Of a DNA stretch of 64,000 nt, positions 16,334 through 26,584 are shown one piece after another. This DNA is from Halobellus limi (GTDB taxonomy: Archaea > Halobacteriota > Halobacteria > Halobacteriales > Haloferacaceae): contig NZ_CP031311.1 in the NCBI RefSeq assembly GCF_004799685.1, forward strand, positions 868,001 to 932,000. Direction: 5' to 3'. A program made the translations under genes and the position numbers. Each line of letters opens with the position of its first letter. Position 1 is the first letter of the stretch. The notes under the pieces are model-generated. The model searched no databases and was not told the origin of the DNA. It was given only the letters and a program-made list of their open reading frames with translations.

Positions 16334-17109
16334 GGCGTGGGTGCCTCCGGCGTCGTGACGACCACGGTGACGTCCTCGGCCTCGAAGCGCTCTCTGGTCT
16401 CGTCGTCGATCTCACCCGCGGTGACGAACAGATCGACGTCCGAGAGGTCCGCGAAGGTCACGAACGAGCGCTCGCCGATCTTCGTCGCGTCCGCGACGAG
16501 GACGACCCGGGAGGCCCGCTGTACCATCAGTTCCTTCACGCGCGCTTCCTCCTCGTTCGGCGTCGTGAGCCCGGTCTCGACGTCGACCGCGTTCGCGCCC
16601 AGAAACAGGAGGTCGAAGTTCGTCCGTTCGAGGAACGACTCGGCGGTCGGACCCACCAGCGAACGCGTCCGCTGGCGGAGCGTCCCGCCGGTCAGTTTGA
16701 CGTCGTTGTCCTCCTTCCCGAGTTCGACCGCCAGTCGCGGGGAGTTCGTCACCGCGAGCATCGATCCGTCCTTCGGCGCGTTCTGTGCGACCTGCATCGT
16801 CGTCGTCCCCGCGTCGAAGAAGACGACCTGCCCCTCGGTGATCTCCTCGACGGCGCGCTCGGCGATGGCGCGCTTGGCTTCGAGGTTCTGGACCTCCTTC
16901 TGTCCGTACGCCTGTTCGTGTCCGACGCTCGTCACGGGGACCGCACCCCCGTGCGACCGTTCGATGAGTCCCTGGCTCTCCAGTTCCTGGAGGTCCCGAC
17001 GGATCGTCGCCTTCGAGTACCCCAGTTCGTCGGCGAGGGCTTCCACCGATCGCCCGTCCGCGGCGGTGACGAGTTCCACGATGCGCCGTTTTCTCTCAGC
17101 GGGTAACAT
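16330..17109 (-). CDS. glpR: DeoR-family repressor GlpR
   Basis: 259 residues. Residues 1-58 form the DeoR winged helix (RKRRIVELVTAADGRSVEALADELGYSKATIRRDLQELESQG). The sugar-phosphate-sensing domain follows, with FFDAGTTTMQVA and FLGANAVDVETGLTTPN. In Haloferax volcanii the protein at this position represses glucose and fructose catabolic genes including the 1-phosphofructokinase gene and the PTS; the same role is inferred here. It is first in the two-gene glpR-pfkB unit. Confidence 0.92.
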   Translation of the reverse strand: MLPAERKRRIVELVTAADGRSVEALADELGYSKATIRRDLQELESQGLIERSHGGAVPVTSVGHEQAYGQKEVQNLEAKRAIAERAVEEITEGQVVFFDAGTTTMQVAQNAPKDGSMLAVTNSPRLAVELGKEDNDVKLTGGTLRQRTRSLVGPTAESFLERTNFDLLFLGANAVDVETGLTTPNEEEARVKELMVQRASRVVLVADATKIGERSFVTFADLSDVDLFVTAGEIDDETRERFEAEDVTVVVTTPEAPTP

Positions 17110-17409
17110 AAGGTTCGTCTGAGCGGACTTCGATCTGTGTATTGTTAATGGTTTGTGTTCGTATCGGAACGTATCCCGAGACTTTCGGTCGTCTAACGAT
17201 CACGAACGGACAACAGTAGACGGATACGACTGTACCGGCGGCACTGACGCGGACGGTATCTATGAACTGACGTTCCGGTATCGAACTGACGCGCACGCGT
17301 GACCCGCGAACTGACGTCACGATATCCGGGAAAGACGAGACTGAAGCCTCTCGGAACCGACGTGGAAACCCGGGCGAAACCGGACAAAGAACGGACGGGG
17401 GAACCGGCG
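17110..17409. promoter_or_regulatory. 300-nt glpR upstream region with repeated ACTGACG boxes
   Basis: This gap holds the glpR promoter (ATTAACAATACA-like A/T patch on the minus strand near 17140-17150) and a cluster of repeated boxes. GAACTGACG occurs at 17264-17272, 17283-17291 and 17308-17316, with a related CACTGACG at 17242-17249. Intervals are 19-25 nt. The boxes could be operator sites for GlpR or another regulator; no gene is seen. Confidence 0.5.
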
Positions 17410-18390
17410 TCAGTCCAGCCGATCGAGGATCGCGGCCGTGACTTCCTCGGTCCCGGCGTCGCCGCCGAGGTCGGCCGTCCGCGGGCCGTCTTCGAGCACG
17501 GACTCGACCGCCGTGCGGACGTTCTCGGCCTCGTCGGCGTAGCCGAGGTGGTCGAGCAGCATCGCCGCCGAGAGGATCGCCGCCGAGGGGTTGGCGACGC
17601 CCTCGCCCGCGATGTCGGGTGCGGTGCCGTGGACCGGCTCGAACAGCGCGTTGTCGGGGCCGACGTTCGCCGAGGGGAGCAGTCCCAGGCCGCCGACCAG
17701 TCCCGCGGCGAGGTCCGAGAGGACGTCGCCCGCGAGGTTCGGACAGACCACGACGTCGAACTGCGTGGGGTCCAGACAGACGCGCGTCGCGAAGGCGTCC
17801 ATCAGGACCTCCTCGGTCTCGACGCCCGCCTCGTCGGCGACGTCGACGACCGCGTCGCGGAAGCGACCGTCGGTCTCGCGCATCACGTTGGCCTTGTGGA
17901 CGACCTGGAAGCCGTCTTTCCCCTGGTCTCGCACGTACTCGCAGGCGTACTCGGCCAGCCGCTCTGAGGCCGAGGTGGTGACGACCCGCGTCAGCGTCGA
18001 GAGGTCCTCCGAGAGGCGATCCTCGTGGCCCGCGTAGACGCCCTCGGTGTTCTCCCGCAGGAAGACCAGGTCCGTCTCCGGTCGCACGGCGTCGACGCCG
18101 GGGTACGCCCGGGCGGGCCGGACGTTGACGAACGACCCGACCGCGGTCCGCAGCGGCAGGATGACGTCAGCGGCCGTCTCCCCGGCCGCGCCGAACAGCG
18201 TCGCGTCGGCGCCGGCGACGGTGTCGTAGGTCTCCTGCGGGAGCGCCTCGCCCGTCTCTTCCTTCACGGCGTCGCCGGCCTCGGCCGCGACGAACTCGAA
18301 GTCGCCGACGGCCTCCAGCACGGAGACCGCGGCGGGGACGACCTCCCTCCCGATGCCGTCGCCCTCGATGACGACGATCTCCTCAGACAT
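17410..18390 (-). CDS. leuB: 3-isopropylmalate dehydrogenase
   Basis: 326 residues, NAD-dependent oxidative decarboxylation of 3-isopropylmalate to 2-oxoisocaproate, the third dedicated step to leucine. It begins [17 protein letters not shown], has [12 protein letters not shown] (substrate loop) and [22 protein letters not shown] plus [12 protein letters not shown], all characteristic of the isocitrate/isopropylmalate dehydrogenase family. It overlaps the end of leuD by 8 nt, so it is the last gene of the ilv-leu cluster. Confidence 0.95.
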   Translation of the reverse strand: MSEEIVVIEGDGIGREVVPAAVSVLEAVGDFEFVAAEAGDAVKEETGEALPQETYDTVAGADATLFGAAGETAADVILPLRTAVGSFVNVRPARAYPGVDAVRPETDLVFLRENTEGVYAGHEDRLSEDLSTLTRVVTTSASERLAEYACEYVRDQGKDGFQVVHKANVMRETDGRFRDAVVDVADEAGVETEEVLMDAFATRVCLDPTQFDVVVCPNLAGDVLSDLAAGLVGGLGLLPSANVGPDNALFEPVHGTAPDIAGEGVANPSAAILSAAMLLDHLGYADEAENVRTAVESVLEDGPRTADLGGDAGTEEVTAAILDRLD

Positions 18391-18991
18391 CGACGTAGGG
18401 GAGTTCGGCGGCTTTCTCGGCGACCGCGTCGGCGTTGGACTTCATCAGCGCCGTCGTGTCCCAGACGCCCTCGGTGAGCGCCCGTCGCTGTGCGTCGTCG
18501 ACGGTCGCTTCCACGGTCGTGTCGCCGTAGGTCACCGTCTCCTCCTCGACGTCGACGTGGATCTCCCCGTCGGGGTTCTCGTCGATCCACTCCTGGAGTT
18601 CGACGACGGTCTCGTGATCCGCCGTGACCGTCGGGATGCCCAGCGCGAGGCAGTTGCCGGCGAAGATCTCCGCGAACGACTCGCCGACGATGGCGTCGAT
18701 GCCCCAGCGCATCAGCGCCTGCGGGGCGTGCTCGCGCGAGGACCCGCAGCCGAAGTTGGCGTTGACCGCGAGCACGGAGGCGTCCTGGAACTGCGGTTCG
18801 TTGAACGGGTGGTCCTTCTGGTTGTCGTCCTCGTCGAACCGCTGGTCGAAGAAGGCGAACTCGCCGAGGCCGTCGAACGTGACGACCTTCATAAAGCGGG
18901 CGGGGATGATCTGGTCGGTGTCGATGTCGTTCCCGCGGAGCGGGATGCCGGTTCCGGTCACCGAGTCGATCTCCGGGATCTCGTCGGTCAT
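18383..18991 (-). CDS. leuD: 3-isopropylmalate dehydratase small subunit
   Basis: 202 residues, swivel domain of isopropylmalate isomerase, forms the active enzyme with Leu[22 protein letters not shown] at the N-terminus and [15 protein letters not shown] near residue 80 are the family signatures. A strong Shine-Dalgarno (GGAGGTGAT) precedes the ATG and immediately follows a hairpin. The gene looks intact, unlike its partner leuC in this sequence. Confidence 0.95.
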   Translation of the reverse strand: MTDEIPEIDSVTGTGIPLRGNDIDTDQIIPARFMKVVTFDGLGEFAFFDQRFDEDDNQKDHPFNEPQFQDASVLAVNANFGCGSSREHAPQALMRWGIDAIVGESFAEIFAGNCLALGIPTVTADHETVVELQEWIDENPDGEIHVDVEEETVTYGDTTVEATVDDAQRRALTEGVWDTTALMKSNADAVAEKAAELPYVDV

Positions 18992-19050
18992 ACGATCACC
19001 TCCAGAGCGAAGCTCTGGCGTACTCGCATTCGCTGTCGCAGACAGCTCAT
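18988..19050 (-). CDS. 20-codon mini-ORF bridging leuC and leuD
   Basis: ATG overlaps the leuC stop (ATGA) and its TGA overlaps the leuD start (ATGA), so the frame exactly fills the leuC-leuD junction. The peptide would be basic, then hydrophobic, ending FALEVIV. The DNA contains two small hairpins (GCTGTC/GACAGC and CCAGAGC/GCTCTGG) and the leuD Shine-Dalgarno, which itself encodes LEVI; the ORF may therefore be a by-product of these signals or may couple translation of the two subunits. Confidence 0.35.
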   Translation of the reverse strand: MSCLRQRMRVRQSFALEVIV

Positions 19051-20467
19051 GCGACCGTCACCTCCTTCAGTTCGCGCACGTCAGTCACCTCCCCCTCGAT
19101 CGCCGCGGCGGCGACCATCCGGGGGTTCATCAGCACCGTGCGGCCGTCCTTCGAGCCCTGCCGGCCGACGAAGTTGCGGTTCGAGGAGGACGCGGAGGCC
19201 TCGTCGCCCTCCAGTTGGTCCTCGTTCATCCCGAGACACATCGAACAGCCCGCGTTGCGCCACTCGAAGCCGGCCTCCTCGAAGATCTCGTCGAGGCCCT
19301 CCTCTTCGGCGGCGGCCTTCACGCGCTGGCTGCCGGGGACGACCATCGCGCGGACGTCCTCGTGGACCTCGCGGCCCTCGACGACCTCGGCCGCCCGACG
19401 CAGGTCGGGCAGGCGCGCGTTCGTGCACGATCCGAGGAAGGCGACGTCGATCTCGTAGCCCTCCATCGTGTCGCCGGGCGTGACGCGCATGTGCTCCTGG
19501 GCGCGTCGCGCGGTGTCCCGCTTGTCCTCGGGCAGCGACTCCGGTTCCGGAATCGGCTCGGAGATGCCGATGCCCTGCCCGGGGTCGTTCCCCACGTGAC
19601 GACGGGCTCTAACTCGGAGCCGTCGATGGTGACGACGTCGTCGTACTCGGCGTCCTCGTCCGAGCGGATCGACTCCCAGTAGGGCTTGAGTTCCTCGAAC
19701 TTCTCGGGGTTCTCCCGGAAGTAGTCGGTCTCTTCTAACCACTCGTAGGTGGTCTCGTCGGGGTTGACGTAGCCCGCTCGCGCGCCGCCCTCGATGGACA
19801 TGTTGCAGATGCTCATCCGCCCCTCCATGTCGAGGTTCTCGATGGCCTCGCCGGCGTACTCGTAGACGTAGCCGACGCCGCCCTCGGTGCCCAAGCGACG
19901 GATCACTTCGAGGATGACGTCCTTCGCCTCGACGCCGGGGCCGAGTTCGCCCGTGACCTCGATCTTGCGGACGTCCTTCTTTTCCATCGCGACGGTCTGC
20001 GTCGCCAATACGTCGCGGATCTGGCTCGTCCCGATCCCGAACGCCAGCGCGCCGAACGCGCCGTGCGTCGAGGTGTGGGAGTCGCCGCAGACGATCGTCT
20101 TCCCGGGCTGGGTGAGTCCCTTCTCGGGCCCGATGACGTGGACGATGCCCTGTTCGCCCGTCGTGGGATCCGAGAACTCGATGCCGGCGTCCCGAACGTT
20201 CTGTTCGAGCTCCGACATCATCTCTTCTGCGGCGTCGTCGCGGTAGGGCCGCGACTGGTCCGCCGTCGGGACGATGTGGTCGACCGTCGCGTGCGTGAGT
20301 TCGGGGTAGGCGACCTCCAGGTCGCGCTCCTGCAGCATCCCGAACGCCTGCGGGCTCGTCACCTCGTGGATGAGGTGGAGACCGACGAACAGCTGCGTCT
20401 GTCCCGTCGGCAGCTCCGAGACCGTGTGTTCCTCCCAGACCTTGTCGTACAGCGTGCCCTCACTCAT
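19047..20467 (-). pseudogene. leuC: 3-isopropylmalate dehydratase large subunit, frameshifted as read
   Basis: Two frames together make a full aconitase-family LeuC of about 473 residues. The 5' frame (20467 to about 19593) carries [36 protein letters not shown] and ends at VVTWG. The 3' frame continues with [16 protein letters not shown] and NAGCSMCLGMNEDQ, the other iron-sulfur cysteines. The switch needs one extra base at the C-run 19590-19593 (four C read where five would keep frame). Everything else is intact, so either a base-calling error or a very recent mutation explains it. With LeuD it isomerises 2- to 3-isopropylmalate. Confidence 0.9.
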
Positions 20468-20510
20468 CTACATCACCGTGGGCTTTCGCGTTGATTACTC
20501 TCTCGGTCAT
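20460..20510 (-). CDS. 16-codon mini-ORF between ilvC and leuC
   Basis: Starts 2 nt after the ilvC stop and ends with TGA 8 nt inside leuC (ATGAGTGA junction). Peptide [16 protein letters not shown], hydrophilic. It contains the GGTGAT ribosome-binding element of leuC. The position suggests translational coupling from ilvC to leuC rather than a functional peptide; chance cannot be excluded. Confidence 0.35.
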   Translation of the reverse strand: MTERVINAKAHGDVDE

Positions 20511-20512
20511 CG

Positions 20513-21553
<1,041 letters not shown>

Positions 21554-21563
21554 TTTCGATTGG

Positions 21564-22244
21564 TTATTGTGCGTTCGTCGGTTGCGTCGGTTCGTCTGCG
21601 GTGCCGGGTTTCTCGCCGGGGACCGTCGCCTGATCGCCGCGCGCCAACGCCGTGTAGCCCGTGCGTGCGATCTCGATGATGCCGAACTGGCGGAACGCGT
21701 CGATCGCGTCGTCGATCTTCTGCTCGTCGCCGGTGAGCTGGACCGTGATGGTCCGCGGGCCGGCGTCGAGCGTCTGCCCGTCGTACATCTCCGTGACCGC
21801 GTGCACCTTGTCGGGTTCGTCGCCCTCGACTTTCAGGAGGACGAGTTCGGTCCGCACGGCGTCGTCGTCGAGTTCACCGACGGCGATCACCGGCTTGAGT
21901 TTGGCGAGTTGCTTCTCCGCCTGATCGATCCCGGGGTCGGACTCCTCTATGACCATCGTGATCCGCGAGTGGTTCTCGACGGTCGTCGGCCCGACGGTGA
22001 GGCTCTCGATGTTGAACTGCCGGCGGGAGAACAGCCCCGCGATGCGCGAGAGCACGCCCGGGTCGTCCTCGACGAGCGCCGACAGCACCGCGCGGCGCTG
22101 TTCGGGCTCGGCCTCGGCCTCCGGATCGATCCGGATCCCCTGGGAGTTACGGCGTCCCTCGGGGTGCGGCCGCTCGTCCGGCGAGGGTCCCTTCAGTCCG
22201 TGCTTCGGCAGATCGTCGGTCTCGTCGTTCTCCTGGGAGCTCAT
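21564..22244 (-). CDS. ilvN: acetolactate synthase small (regulatory) subunit
   Basis: 226 residues. After a 45-residue acidic extension comes the ACT domain ([32 protein letters not shown]) and the IlvN C-terminal domain ([51 protein letters not shown]). It binds valine to feedback-inhibit IlvB (family knowledge). Start ATG at 22244 overlaps the ilvB stop by 4 nt; a longer open frame upstream runs inside ilvB and is not coding. Confidence 0.94.
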   Translation of the reverse strand: MSSQENDETDDLPKHGLKGPSPDERPHPEGRRNSQGIRIDPEAEAEPEQRRAVLSALVEDDPGVLSRIAGLFSRRQFNIESLTVGPTTVENHSRITMVIEESDPGIDQAEKQLAKLKPVIAVGELDDDAVRTELVLLKVEGDEPDKVHAVTEMYDGQTLDAGPRTITVQLTGDEQKIDDAIDAFRQFGIIEIARTGYTALARGDQATVPGEKPGTADEPTQPTNAQ

Positions 22245-24007
22245 AGCTGATCCTCCGTCAGTGCGAACTGTCCGTTTGCGCCGCCGGAGGGGACCATCGG
22301 GTAGACGTTCTCCGCCGGGTCGATGTGGAAGTCGATGACCGACGGTCCGTCGTAGGCGACGGCCTCCTCGACGGTCTCTGCGACCTCGTCGTAGTCGTCG
22401 ACGCGGAACCCGCGCGCGCCGAACGCCTCCGCCAGCATATCGAACTCGGGACACCAGTTGTACTCCGCGGCCATCCGTCGGCCCTCGAAGAAGGCGTCCT
22501 GCCACTGGCGGACCATCCCGATGTACTCGTTGTTGAGCACCGCGACGGTGATGTCCAGTTCCTCGCGGACGGCGACAGAGAGCTCCTGAATCGTCATCAG
22601 GAAGGAGCCGTCGCCGTCGATGCAGACGACGTCCTGGTCGTCGTCGGCCGCGATTCGCGCGCCGATCGCCGCGGGCAGGCCGTAGCCCATCGTCCCGAGA
22701 CCGTGGCTCGACACCCACGTCCGCGGCTCGGTGAACGTCCAGTACTGCGCCGCCCACATCTGGTGCTGGCCGACCCCCGAGGTGACGATGGCGTCGTCGC
22801 CGGTCGCCTCGTCGAGGATCTCGACGACGAACTGCGGCTTCAGCGGCTCGTCGTCGGGCGTCGCGTAGTCCATCGGGTACTCGTCCTTCCAGGTCTGACA
22901 CTGTTCGCGCCACTCGTCGGCGTCGGGGGAGGCGTCGATCGCGTCGTCGACCTGATCGAGGACGATGCCCGCGTCGCCGACGAGCGGGTAGTCCGCGTGG
23001 ACGTTCTTCGAGATCTCCGCGGGGTCGATGTCGATGTGGACGACCTCCGCCTCCGGCGCAAAGGTGTCGATACCGCCGGTCAGGCGGTCGTCGAAGCGCG
23101 TCCCGACCGCGATCAGCAGGTCGGTGTGCGTGATCGCCATGTTGGCGTAGCCAGTGCCGTGCATCCCCGCCCACGAGAGACACAGGTCGTCGTCCTCGGG
23201 GAACGAGCCGATGCCCGGCATCGTCGTGACGACCGGGATCTCGTGTCCGCGTGCGAACGCGCGGGCCTGCTCGGTCGCGTCGCCCTTGATGACGCCGCCG
23301 CCGAAGAGCAGCAGCGGCCGTTCGGCCGCCTCGATCGCCTCGGCGGCCTCCTCGACGTTCTCCTCGTCGGCGACGTACTGCGGTCGCGTCGTCTCCGGCG
23401 GCTCGGCCGGACCGGGTTCGGCGTCGGTCTCGTCGAGCGTGACGTTCTTCGGGAGGTCGACGAGCGTCGGTCCCGGGCGTCCCTCACCGGCGAGCGCGAG
23501 CGCCTCGCCGACCGTGTCGCCGACGGTGTCGGCGTCGCTGGCGAAGTAGTTGTGCTTCGTGATCGGCGCGGTGACGCCGGTGGTGTCGGTCTCCTGGAAC
23601 GCGTCGGAGCCGACCATGTCCGAGGGGACCTGCCCGGTCAGCGCGAGCAGGCCGTCGGAGTCCATGTTCGCGTCGGCGATGCCGGTGACGAGGTTCGTCG
23701 CCCCCGGCCCCGACGTCGCCAGGCAGACGCCCGGTTCGTTCCGGACGACGCTGAAGGCGTCGGCGGCGTGGGCCGCGCCCTGCTCGTGCGCCATCGTGAC
23801 GTGCCGGATGTCCGAGTGGTACAGCGCGTCGTAGACGGGCATGATCGCCCCGCCCTGGACGCCGAACGCCGCCTCGACGCCCTCGTTCTCGAGCGCGCGG
23901 ATGACGGCCTCCGAGCCGGTGGTGACGGGGGCCTGTTCCGCCTCCTCGTCCGGGTCGACCTCGGCCTCGGTCGTCGCGTTCGGCGACGACGGTGCCTGTT
24001 TACTCAT
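22241..24007 (-). CDS. ilvB: acetolactate synthase large (catalytic) subunit
   Basis: 588 residues, thiamine-diphosphate enzyme condensing pyruvate with pyruvate or 2-oxobutyrate. Catalytic Glu lies in HEQGAAHAADAF near residue 79; FAD-domain motifs (GTRFDDRLTGG) and the ThDP site GDGSFLMTIQELSVAVREE ... NN are visible near residues 455-485. Preceded by GGAGGTGA. A 41-codon leader ORF and a 30-codon overlapping ORF lie upstream, suggesting regulated translation or transcription of this first gene of the ilvBNC-leuCDB unit. Confidence 0.96.
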   Translation of the reverse strand: MSKQAPSSPNATTEAEVDPDEEAEQAPVTTGSEAVIRALENEGVEAAFGVQGGAIMPVYDALYHSDIRHVTMAHEQGAAHAADAFSVVRNEPGVCLATSGPGATNLVTGIADANMDSDGLLALTGQVPSDMVGSDAFQETDTTGVTAPITKHNYFASDADTVGDTVGEALALAGEGRPGPTLVDLPKNVTLDETDAEPGPAEPPETTRPQYVADEENVEEAAEAIEAAERPLLLFGGGVIKGDATEQARAFARGHEIPVVTTMPGIGSFPEDDDLCLSWAGMHGTGYANMAITHTDLLIAVGTRFDDRLTGGIDTFAPEAEVVHIDIDPAEISKNVHADYPLVGDAGIVLDQVDDAIDASPDADEWREQCQTWKDEYPMDYATPDDEPLKPQFVVEILDEATGDDAIVTSGVGQHQMWAAQYWTFTEPRTWVSSHGLGTMGYGLPAAIGARIAADDDQDVVCIDGDGSFLMTIQELSVAVREELDITVAVLNNEYIGMVRQWQDAFFEGRRMAAEYNWCPEFDMLAEAFGARGFRVDDYDEVAETVEEAVAYDGPSVIDFHIDPAENVYPMVPSGGANGQFALTEDQL

Positions 24008-24092
24008 CTGTGCTCACCTCCCTGTGGGTCGCTGTCGTTGTCTGCGTTCGATACGTCGGCATCGGTCGTGCGGATCGGGCGTGGTACTCCAT
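24000..24092 (-). CDS. 30-codon mini-ORF overlapping the ilvB start
   Basis: ATG at 24092, TAA at 24000-24002, ending 8 nt inside ilvB (ATGAGTAA junction). The peptide (MEYHARSARPMPTYRTQTTT...STDE) is Thr/Arg-rich and hydrophilic. It contains the GGAGGTGA ribosome-binding site of ilvB. The overlap type is the same as at the leuC start. It may couple leader translation to ilvB or be fortuitous. Confidence 0.35.
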   Translation of the reverse strand: MEYHARSARPMPTYRTQTTTATHREVSTDE

Positions 24093-24168
24093 AGTCGGTG
24101 TGTGACGGTCGCTGGTCGGTCGAACGGCGGTCGCGAACGAGGTCGAAACGGCGAGAATGGGTAGTGAC

Positions 24169-24184
24169 GGGGCTATAGCGCCCC
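24169..24184 (-). promoter_or_regulatory. hairpin overlapping the end of the ilvB leader ORF
   Basis: GGGGC-GCTATA-GCCCC forms a 5-bp GC stem whose loop holds the last sense codon (CTA) and the TAG stop of the leader ORF. No U-run follows, so it does not look like an intrinsic terminator; it could respond to ribosome position. Confidence 0.5.
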
Positions 24185-24298
24185 TACAATGATCTGCGCG
24201 TCGACGCCGAGCGTCTCGACGTCGGTCGACCGGCGCACGCGAGCGAGCGACGCCGCTGTCGGCGCGGCGGCCGTCGCGTCGGTGTGCCGTCGTCGCAT
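24173..24298 (-). CDS. candidate ilvB leader peptide, ends Ile-Ile-Val-Gly-Ala-Leu
   Basis: 41 codons from ATG 24298 to TAG 24173-24175. The peptide is basic and Ala/Thr-rich, with the final codons ATC ATT GTA GGG GCG CTA TAG. Thus Ile, Val and Leu, the products of the downstream genes, are clustered directly before the stop and mostly use codons (ATT, GTA, CTA) that are avoided in this GC-rich genome. A TATA-like element (TTCAATAC, 24323-24330) lies 25 nt before the ATG, so the transcript would be leaderless. The last codons sit in a hairpin. Together these fit an attenuation leader; the mechanism is inferred. The remaining space up to leuA shows nothing else. Confidence 0.5.
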   Translation of the reverse strand: MRRRHTDATAAAPTAASLARVRRSTDVETLGVDAQIIVGAL

Positions 24299-24322
24299 CG
24301 TACCTCGAAGATGCGTCTCGTC

Positions 24323-24330
24323 CGTATTGA
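24323..24330 (-). promoter_or_regulatory. TATA-like element of the ilvB leader transcript
   Basis: GTATTGAA on the plus strand reads TTCAATAC on the minus strand, preceded by CGAAACG (BRE-like), 25-32 nt before the leader ORF ATG. The distance predicts a transcript starting at or a few bases before that ATG. Confidence 0.45.
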
Positions 24331-24415
24331 ACGTTTCGCGCCGCGCGTCCGGTTCGAGCGGTCGGCCGGCGGCGCACCCGTGGCTCGTCGGATCGAGCAA
24401 CCGGGGCGCGCGCCA

Positions 24416-25664
<1,249 letters not shown>

Positions 25665-25688
25665 TGTGTCTGTTCACTGCCCCGGAAA

Positions 25689-25698
25689 GATATTAAAA
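25689..25698 (-). promoter_or_regulatory. leuA TATA box
   Basis: TTTTAATATC on the minus strand, centred about 30 nt before the ATG at 25664, fixing that ATG as the probable leaderless start. The rest of the 25665-26055 gap holds A/T patches (GGAATATATGG near 25790) and the promoter of the next plus-strand gene, but no gene I can support. Confidence 0.65.
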
Positions 25699-26055
25699 GC
25701 TTTCGCTGTGGCCGGTCTCGGCGGCCACTCGCGACGGATCGCGTGGAACGGTCGAACCCATCTCAGAACGGCTGTGCGGCCGGAATATATGGTTATCGAG
25801 GCGCCACGGATATCGGCTCAGAACCGTACCCGGTGTCGACTTCGGCCGTGTGAACGCTCGCCAGTTGGCGCAATTTCCGCCTCGAAACCGGTCAGTTGCC
25901 CACCGTCGCCGCTCGCGCGCGCCTCGGAGTGGACGAACGGTCATCGGTTCGGAAGCGCCGACGACGCCGAGGCCACCGCTGCGGGCGAGGTAGTATCAAT
26001 TCGATTATGTCTATGGGTCCGAATCCTTTTCGTCCCGCTTCGCGTCTACGTCGGT

Positions 26056-26340
26056 ATGAGCGATTTCAACCTGAACCTCTCGGAGGCCGAAGAGCACCTC
26101 GACGAAGACGTCGAAGGCGACGTCGTCCTCGGCGTCCTCGACGGTTCGACCGACCCCGAGGTGTGGGTCCGAACCGTCGAGGCGGACAACGTCCTCGTCC
26201 TCGCCGTCGAGGGCGACCTCAACGAACTGGCGAAGGGGTTCGCCCGCCCGATCAGGGACATGGGCGGCAGCCTCACTCACTTCCGGGACTTCCTGATCGT
26301 GGCCCCGCCGGAGGTCGACATCGACACCGACCGCCTCTGA
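26056..26340 (+). CDS. DUF5779-like small haloarchaeal protein
   Basis: 94 residues, acidic, with alternating strands and helices: FNLNLSEAEEHL, then GDVVLGVLDGSTDPEVWVRTVEADNVLVLAVEGDLNELAKGFARPIRDMGG and a hydrophobic end HFRDFLIVAPPEVDIDTDRL. The pattern matches a conserved haloarchaeal protein family (DUF5779) of unknown function. The frame remains open about 400 nt upstream, but the ATG at 26056 starts the conserved part. A long palindrome begins directly after the stop. Confidence 0.75.
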   Translation: MSDFNLNLSEAEEHLDEDVEGDVVLGVLDGSTDPEVWVRTVEADNVLVLAVEGDLNELAKGFARPIRDMGGSLTHFRDFLIVAPPEVDIDTDRL

Positions 26341-26342
26341 GC

Positions 26343-26425
26343 TACAGGAGCGTTTGCAACTGATTGCTCATCTGATCGCACGACAGCGTGTGATCGAGTG
26401 AGTGAAGACTTGCAAACGCTACTAC
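26343..26425. repeat. long imperfect palindrome directly after a stop codon
   Basis: Arms AGCGTTTGCAA (26349-26359) and TTGCAAACGCT (26410-26420) are perfect. The match continues imperfectly inward to TGATCGCACG/CGTGTGATCG around a 4-nt ACAG loop, so about 37 nt on each side can pair. Such elements recur in haloarchaeal genomes in my recollection and resemble non-autonomous palindromic elements. It could also end transcription of the upstream gene. Confidence 0.75.
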
Positions 26426-26485
26426 AGGGTCACGCGTCGTGGCCGAAAGCCGACTGTCGCCAGCGACGCGACGCCGGTCGAAGAC

Positions 26486-26557
26486 GAGGCGTATCAGCCG
26501 TGCGAGACGTATCAGCCGCACGGGACGTACTAGCTGCACGGGACGTATCAGCCGCAC
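26486..26557. repeat. 18-bp tandem repeat, four units
   Basis: Four units of 18 bp (consensus GRGACGTATCAGCCGCAC) at 26486-26503, 26504-26521, 26522-26539 and 26540-26557, with a degenerate fifth after them. Eighteen bases is a multiple of three, but no gene contains the array. It lies between the palindrome and the 3' end of the VOC gene in a 244-nt gap that holds no gene. Confidence 0.85.
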
Positions 26558-26584
26558 GAGGCACATCTGAAGCGAGGAACGACG

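Noticed and set aside
11020..17109. Recent horizontal transfer of the PTS cluster
   Set aside because: Composition and codon choice look like the neighbouring genes, and the gene order matches that known in Haloferax, so acquisition, if any, was old.
26486..26557. CRISPR array
   Set aside because: Contiguous 18-bp tandem units without spacers, no cas genes.
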